A stretch of 64,000 nucleotides of DNA from Streptomyces sp. NBC_00464 (GTDB lineage: Bacteria > Actinomycetota > Actinomycetes > Streptomycetales > Streptomycetaceae), in NCBI RefSeq assembly GCF_036013915.1, contig NZ_CP107901.1, positions 177,243 to 241,242 of the forward strand, in the 5' to 3' direction. Positions 59,254 to 64,000 of the stretch are shown here, in pieces. The notes beneath the pieces were generated by a model that saw only the letters and a program-made list of their open reading frames with translations, did no database searches and had not been told where the DNA came from. The position numbers and the translations under genes are program-made. How positions within the stretch are numbered: position 1 is the first letter of the stretch; the number at the start of each line of letters is the position of its first letter.

Positions 59254-60444
59254 GTGCCTGCACCTGCATCCGCCCTGATCCCTCCCATCCTTGGCCAGTT
59301 CCGTGGTCAGCCTCCTCTGCAGCCGGCCGAGCATCCTGGCCTGCTGGAACGTCTGGCCGAGGTCCCCGATCCGCGAGCCGCTCGCGGGATACGGCACGCT
59401 CTCGGCTACGTCCTGGCGCTGGCCGCCGCGGCCGTGCTGACCGGAGCGACCTCGCTCCTGGCGATCAGCGAATGGGCTGCCGACGCGCCGCAGACAGTGC
59501 GGGCCGCCCTCGGCGCCCCGCACGACGTGCTGACCGGGCACCACCCAGTGCCCGGAGAGGCAACCCTGCGCCGGGTACTCTCCCGCGTCGACGGCGACGC
59601 CCTCGATCAGGCCGTCGGACGCTGGCTCGCCGACCGCCACCACGCATCACAACAGGCCAATGGTCTGCGGGGAATCGCCGTCGACGGCAAGAGCCTGCGC
59701 GGAGCCGCCCGCGCAGGAGGGCGCAAGATCCACCTTCTCGCCGCGCTCGACCACACCAGCGGCCTGGTCCTGGCCCAGCTCGACGTCGGCGAGAAGACGA
59801 ACGAGATCACCCGCTTCCAACCGCTCCTGGACACCATCGGCGACCTCACGGATGCAGTGGTCACCAGCGACGCACTCCATACCCAGCACGAGCACGCCGC
59901 CTACCTGACCGGACGCTCGGCGCACTACATCGTGATCGCCAAGGGGAACCAGAAGAAGCTCCGCAAGCAGCTCGCAGCCCTTCCCTGGAAGCAGATCCCG
60001 CTGCAGGACCGCACCCGCGCCACCAGTCACGGCCGCAGCGAGATCAGACGCATCAAGGTCTGCACCGTGAACAACCTCCAGTTCCCCGGCGCCCAACAGG
60101 CCATCCAACTCAAACGCCACCGCGTGCACCGCAAGACCGGGAAGACCACCCTGCACACCGTCTACGCGGTCACCAGCCTGACTGCAGAGCGGGCAACGCC
60201 CGCCCAACTGGCGACCCTGATCCGCGGACACTGGTCAGTCGAATCGCTACACCACGTCCGGGACACCACCTTCACCGAGGACGCCTCCCAGCTACGGACC
60301 GGCAATGCACCCCGCGCGATGGCCACCTGGCGCAACCTCGCCATCGGCGCACTCCGCCTCGCCGGCACCACCAACATCGCCGCCGACCTGCGACACAACG
60401 CGAGAAGCCCCCACCGGCCCCTCGCTCTCCTCGGAATCGCATGA
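59254..60444 (+). mobile_element. ISAs1-family transposase (complete)
   Basis: A 396-residue transposase from GTG 59254. It has the N-terminal DUF4338-like block ([20 protein letters not shown]), the first Asp in [12 protein letters not shown], the second in [14 protein letters not shown], and the final Glu region [20 protein letters not shown]. All parts are present and in frame. The right end is near GACCCTGG at 60478. A 100-bp remnant of this end lies inverted at 56808-56911. Confidence 0.93.
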
Positions 60445-60542
60445 TCACCAATCCGGACGAAGCACCACTTTGCCGAGACCCTGGCTCCGCCCCCGGCCCG
60501 TTGTCCTGCCAGACGCATCTTGCTCGCGCCGGTGCGCCGGGT

Positions 60543-60743
60543 TCAGCTGCTTGCTTGTGGTTCCTCGCCGTTGGTTCGCGTGTCGTCGAAGTGTTCGGCC
60601 GGGGTTGTCGGCAGCTGCTTCTTGGCGGGCCTGGGCCGGTTGAGGAAGCGGCGGGTGATGGCGGTGGTGAGGGCCGCCAGAGCGGCGGTGGGGAATCCGG
60701 ACAGCAGACCGTGGGCGATCTCTTGGCATACCTGGTGCAGCAT
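60543..60743 (-). CDS. Small hypothetical protein
   Basis: A 66-residue protein from ATG 60743, with AAGGAGG 8 nt upstream, a strong ribosome site. The first half (MLHQVCQEIAHGLLSG, AALAALTTAITRRFL) could be an amphipathic or membrane-associated helix; the second half is basic and polar. It is divergent from the helix-turn-helix gene at 60927. Its function is unknown. Confidence 0.55.
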   Translation of the reverse strand: MLHQVCQEIAHGLLSGFPTAALAALTTAITRRFLNRPRPAKKQLPTTPAEHFDDTRTNGEEPQASS

Positions 60744-60926
60744 CGTGCGTGCCTCCTTGGTGGACGCGGAAAAGGGCAACGCACACAGATCAGCCCGGGT
60801 GAGGGCGCAGCCGCCGCAGAGTGAGCTGCCTTGCAGATGCTTGCTCCGGTCTTGAAGAAGTCCGTGGTCAGGAGGGTGCAACCTTCTAGGATCGGCTCAA
60901 GACTGCGGGAGATTGAGGGGGCTTTC

Positions 60927-61718
60927 ATGGCGGGGCCGGCAGGGGTACGGACTGAAGAGCAGCTCATGCGCCAGCTTCGGCAGCTTGTTGAACACAGTCG
61001 GATCGCGGTCCAACAGCTGGCCCGGTCCGCCGGGGTATCGGAGAACACCATCCGGGCCATGGCACGGGATGGCGCCCCGTTCCCGCAGCAGAGCACCCTG
61101 GAAGCTGTGGTCAAGGCCTGCGGCGAGGACCCGAAACCCTGGATGGACGCCTGGCATAGGGCCAGCGACGCTCGTCCCCGGCCCGAACGGAACGGCGGCT
61201 CAAAGTCAGCCCAGCTGCAGATCGACGAACTCACCAAGGTTGTGGGTCAGCTGGTCGAGCAGGTGGCGCTGCTGACCGCGAAGCAGGATGCCGTCGTCGA
61301 CGAGGCCCAGAACCAGCAGGCGCGCAGTGAACGGGCGTACCACCGGCTTCTCGTGAACCTGCCCGAGGCCCGCTTCACTCCAACTAAGTGGGTACGGAAG
61401 TCCGCCACAGCCTCGACCGTGTGCTGGATCCCGGAGCAGCCGGCCTACGACTCGCGCTACGTAGATATCGCTCTGGAAGGGCTGAGCGCCATGACCTCGA
61501 AACAGAAGTCGCTGCCGAAGCTCCGGACCATCCTTAGCTCGGTCACCCTCAACATCAACGTGGCCGAGGAACGTGTGCTCGACATCGGCGAAGACCCGTC
61601 GGACGACTATCCGGCCGTCCCCCGGACCCAGGTCGACGGGTACCTCAGGGAGATGAATAGGTGCCTGCTCAGCTACTTCGCAGAGCTGGCCGAGGGGCCT
61701 TCCCCTGAAGCGCCGTGA
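60927..61718 (+). CDS. Helix-turn-helix domain protein
   Basis: A 263-residue protein from ATG 60927 with GAGGGGG upstream. Residues about 15-75 form an XRE-like domain (QLVEHSRIAVQQLARSAGVS, ENTIRAMARDG). A coiled-coil segment follows (IDELTKVVGQLVEQVALLTA), and then a C-terminal region of unknown fold. It probably binds DNA as a dimer through the coiled coil. The divergent small protein gene at 60543-60743 is a likely target or partner. Confidence 0.75.
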   Translation: MAGPAGVRTEEQLMRQLRQLVEHSRIAVQQLARSAGVSENTIRAMARDGAPFPQQSTLEAVVKACGEDPKPWMDAWHRASDARPRPERNGGSKSAQLQIDELTKVVGQLVEQVALLTAKQDAVVDEAQNQQARSERAYHRLLVNLPEARFTPTKWVRKSATASTVCWIPEQPAYDSRYVDIALEGLSAMTSKQKSLPKLRTILSSVTLNINVAEERVLDIGEDPSDDYPAVPRTQVDGYLREMNRCLLSYFAELAEGPSPEAP

Positions 61719-62215
61719 CGAGAGCATCAGGCGATCTCCGCGTGGGTCAGGGTGCCGCGGGCCCTTGCGATCCAGCGAAGCCTGCGAATGCGCTGTGACG
61801 TGCGTCACTGAAACATTTGAGGCGTAACCCCCCATAACTAAGGCATCGGCAGGACTTGTGCCGCGTGCCCGTACCTGTGCCCGGCGCCCCATTCGATACC
61901 TGCACGGCTTGTAAAAGGCCAGTTCAGGCATTGAATGGGGTGCTTCTGCGTGTCCATGTTGAGCTGGGCTTGCGGGGCTTACCCCTCGCCGCCTCAAAGT
62001 CCTCACCACAGCCCCGTCGTGCGGTCCGTGCCGATGCCCGGATCGCCAGGGGGTGTGAAGAGCCGTGACGCCGGCTGTCAAGGGTTCGCGAATCCGCTGG
62101 AACAGCCCCTGCCCGGGGGCTGGATCGGATTTTCGCGAGAACTCGATGGTGGGCTCCGGATCGCGGACTGTGGCCCCGCGCTCAACCCGAGCGCACCGCT
62201 CAGAAGGAGATTCCC
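61719..62215. other. Intergenic region
   Basis: About 500 bp with no supported gene. The stretch near 61800-61850 is less GC-rich (TGAAACATTTGAGGCG, CCATAACTAAGGC) and may hold a promoter. Short open frames here lack ribosome sites. Confidence 0.45.
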
Positions 62216-62389
62216 GTGTCCTCGCTCGCCCTGCTCGTCGTGCTGCTCCTGGTTCTCGTCGTCGTCCTGGTGGTGGGTGCCGCGGCCTACCTGGTCCACC
62301 GTCACCCGGTTCTGGAAGCACCGGTATTTGTGGCGATCGGTGCCGCCGGTCTGCTCGCGGCCTGCATCGTCCCGATTGCTGTCCGGTGA
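62216..62389 (+). CDS. Small membrane protein (57 residues)
   Basis: A 57-codon gene from GTG 62216 with AGAAGGAGATT 6 nt upstream. It encodes two hydrophobic helices: the first (LALLVVLLLVLVVVLVVG) directly after the start, the second (VAIGAAGLLAACIVPIAV) at the C-terminus, joined by a short HRHP turn. No family is recognised. Strong ribosome site and clean topology support it as real. Confidence 0.6.
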   Translation: MSSLALLVVLLLVLVVVLVVGAAAYLVHRHPVLEAPVFVAIGAAGLLAACIVPIAVR

Positions 62390-62850
62390 CCGGGCGGCAC
62401 TCACCACGCCTGCGGTACTCACCATGGGCAACTCACCACGGCTGCCCGCATCACCACGGTGGCGCCGGCAGTCGGCTGCACCGCGGCCGCGAGCAGTTGC
62501 ACGAACCCGTGGACGCTGTCCGGCGTGGCGTCGGCGTTCACTGCTGTGACATGGGCGGTGACAACGTCGGTGACCCCGCCCATGGGCTGGTCTGTGACGT
62601 CAGCCGCGGGCCTCCACGGCGAAATTGCAGGTCATGCCCCGGTTTTGGTCTGGTGAGTGGCCGGACTTCCCTCGTATGCCGTCTGTTCTCCCGGATGAGG
62701 ATTGGGGAGGAGTGGGGGCGGGGCGGCTGCCTCCGGGAGTCGGGGCGCCGCTGCGCTGGCCGTGGGAGGGGCCGCGTCGGCCAGCAGGCCGCCGCGTGGA
62801 GGGCCGGGGGAGCCCGGACGGCCCGGAGGCTCAGCTGAGGCAGATGCCGT
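62390..62850. other. Intergenic region
   Basis: About 460 bp between the small membrane gene and the end of the secreted-protein gene. Open frames on both strands are low-complexity Gly/Pro/Arg and lack ribosome sites. No gene is called. Confidence 0.45.
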
Positions 62851-63294
62851 TTACGCGATCGGCTCCAAGGCGAATTTGACGTTGTCACCGCTGGCTACCG
62901 CTGTGTGGCAGCCGCCGTTCGTGATCAGCGTCCCGTTGACGTAGATGTTCCATTGGTGAGTGCTGTCTGCCTCGTCGACATCGATGGCGGTCACGATGAA
63001 GTCCTTGAGACCTTCGTCGTAGTTGCTCTGCACGTTGAACTCGAACTTGTCGGAGGCGTCGATCAGGGCAGTGATCGGCGTCGAGCTGTTGGAGCCTGCG
63101 TCGCAGAGGGTGCCGTCGAAGACGGGCCGGGGCCCGGTGGTGATGGGGATAGTGCCTGTGAAGTCCCTCCCGGCGATGTCGAGGGTGACCTGCGTGCTCT
63201 GGGCTGTGGCCGGCGAAGCCGCCCCGCAGGTGAGGGCGAAGGCGAGGGCGGCCGCCCCGAGGGCGGACTTGCGGAGCAGGAACGGTGACGTCAT
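62851..63294 (-). CDS. Secreted protein, DUF4430-like
   Basis: A 147-residue protein from ATG 63294. An N-terminal signal peptide (MTSPFLLRKSALG, then AAALAFALTCG, cleavage after an ATAQ-type site near residue 33) precedes a beta-rich domain. The end (WNIYVNGTLITNGGCHTAV, then GDNVKFAL) resembles DUF4430, a transcobalamin-like beta-grasp module. Two Cys (LCDAG and GGCHT) could form a disulphide. It is probably exported by Sec. Ligand unknown. Confidence 0.7.
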   Translation of the reverse strand: MTSPFLLRKSALGAAALAFALTCGAASPATAQSTQVTLDIAGRDFTGTIPITTGPRPVFDGTLCDAGSNSSTPITALIDASDKFEFNVQSNYDEGLKDFIVTAIDVDEADSTHQWNIYVNGTLITNGGCHTAVASGDNVKFALEPIA

Positions 63295-63663
63295 GCGAAG
63301 ACTCCCGATGAAGACGAACGTGATCAACGGGCCAACGAACGCGCATCGCATAGGTTGCGTCAGGCGCGCCGCCGGGTCAGAGATGGGACTGGTCGGCCTG
63401 ATCATTCTCAAGCCCACCGCTGGGGATGAGGCGTAGAAGCCGAGCGCCGAGGGTTCAGAAACAGGTACTCAGCAAATTTGACGTATTGTCAGTGAAGGGT
63501 CAGAGGAATTGTTGCAACTCCTCGAATTCCCTATACGCCCCTGGCTGCCCGTCAGGGGAATATGGGTTGAGTCCCGGAATGAGGTTGACGGAAGATCAGT
63601 TCTTCGACAGGACTCCACGAAGGGTGCGGCGTCCGAGGCAGCACTTGGTTTTACCAGTCTCTA

Positions 63664-63690
63664 CCCTGGTGCATCACTGATGCACCAGGG
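63664..63690. promoter_or_regulatory. 27-bp near-perfect palindrome
   Basis: CCCTGGTGCATCA (63664-63676) and its exact complement (63678-63690) flank a single C. A 13-1-13 dyad is the right size for a dimeric repressor operator. No adjacent regulator gene is visible in the window. Confidence 0.6.
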
Positions 63691-63872
63691 GACTGGGAGG
63701 GGTTCAGCCGGGGGAGTCGATACGGGAAGGTGAGAGCCGGCTGAGGTCGGCCCCTTCAGGACGGCAGGAGCCGACGACTCGTCGAGCCGCCGTACCAGCA
63801 GGGGGCTGGTGTGAGCATCAGCTACCATCTGACGAGAGGGCATGACGAACCCTCAGCGATTCCCGGTAGTGC

Positions 63873-63958
63873 ATGAATTCCGGAGGAATTCATTTTGCAA
63901 TTCCGGAGGAATTGCATAAACCCGTAGGGTTTATCGTCTTTACGCCCCGTAGGGGCGT
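63873..63958. repeat. Four consecutive palindromes with GNA triloops
   Basis: Palindromes: ATGAATTCC-GGA-complement (63873-63893), TGCAATTCC-GGA-complement (63896-63916), ATAAACCC-GTA-complement (63916-63934) and ACGCCCC-GTA-complement (63942-63958). All have a three-base GNA loop. Streptomyces telomeres fold into palindromes with such sheared G-A loops, so this may be a non-archetypal telomere or a REP-like cluster. Confidence 0.65.
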
Positions 63959-64000
63959 GCGTCGTTCCTCCGGGCGAGCATCAGCGTGCTTCGTTCGGAC

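Larger units (their letters stand above)
63295..64000. other. Gene-poor right edge rich in palindromes
   Basis: About 700 bp with no convincing gene. It contains a 27-bp palindrome (63664-63690) and four consecutive triloop palindromes (63873-63958). The final 40 bp have further short partial palindromes. Low gene density and stacked palindromes suggest a replicon end or a repeat-rich regulatory region. Confidence 0.6.

Noticed and set aside
62625..62879. 84-codon frame starting MQVMPRFWSGEW
   Set aside because: There is no ribosome site, the sequence is low-complexity Gly/Pro/Arg, and it overlaps the end of the secreted-protein gene.

Overview
The window is high-GC actinobacterial DNA, almost certainly Streptomyces. 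Evidence: GGAGG-type ribosome sites, frequent GTG starts, ATGA/GTGA start-stop overlaps, a modular type I PKS, and several IS5-family and ISAs1-family insertion sequences. No rRNA, tRNA or CRISPR array was seen.

Region 1 (116-31757) is a PKS-NRPS biosynthetic cluster. A tightly overlapping precursor cassette (116-5660) encodes a Dabb protein, a PaaK-like acyl/aminoacyl ligase, a branched-chain-type aminotransferase, a BacA-type prephenate decarboxylase homologue, an ornithine-cyclodeaminase/mu-crystallin reductase, a DUF1330 protein and a PhzF-like isomerase. A DrrAB-type ABC exporter follows, then a free-standing carrier protein, a P450 and a type II thioesterase-like hydrolase with Cys in place of the nucleophilic Ser. 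The assembly line is a 4,705-residue PKS (KSQ loading module plus two KS-AT-DH-KR-ACP modules), a one-module PKS (KS-AT-ACP) and a C-A-PCP NRPS. The NRPS A domain looks catalytically dead and there is no terminal thioesterase. All four ATs carry the YASH methylmalonyl signature. The predicted acyl chain is 2,4,6-trimethyl-3-oxonona-4,6-dienoyl, passed to an amino acid that is probably loaded in trans and may be shikimate/prephenate derived. I do not recognise the compound.

Region 2 (32102-35764) is a stand-alone set: a DUF4097 beta-repeat protein, a HicB/ribbon-helix-helix-like regulator with operator-like repeats, a GtrA membrane protein and a serine hydrolase.

Region 3 (35791-43197, minus strand) is a compact S-adenosylmethionine cycle operon: metK, a 31-codon relic of adenosine kinase, metH, metF, sahH and a small AccE-like gene. 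A divergent type II thioesterase and an MMPL exporter (43571-46998) follow.

Region 4 (47214-50324, minus strand) is the most novel-looking locus, a minimal RiPP system. It has a ThiF/MccB-like E1 enzyme with an N-terminal recognition-type domain, an M50 membrane metalloprotease, two tandem 23- and 25-residue precursors with the same leader (MEKIEIRxLDxLETTA) and Cys-containing tails, a 70-codon ORF and a strong terminator hairpin. No YcaO, radical SAM enzyme or lanthipeptide enzyme is present.

Region 5 (50631-64000) is accessory, rearranged DNA. It holds broken and intact IS elements, truncated hypothetical genes, an unusual 24-bp inverted repeat built of TGTCCGGACA-type units, an MFS exporter/MerR pair flanked by IS remnants, small membrane and secreted proteins, and a right edge rich in palindromes. 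Four consecutive palindromes there have GNA triloops, as expected for a telomere-like or REP-like region.
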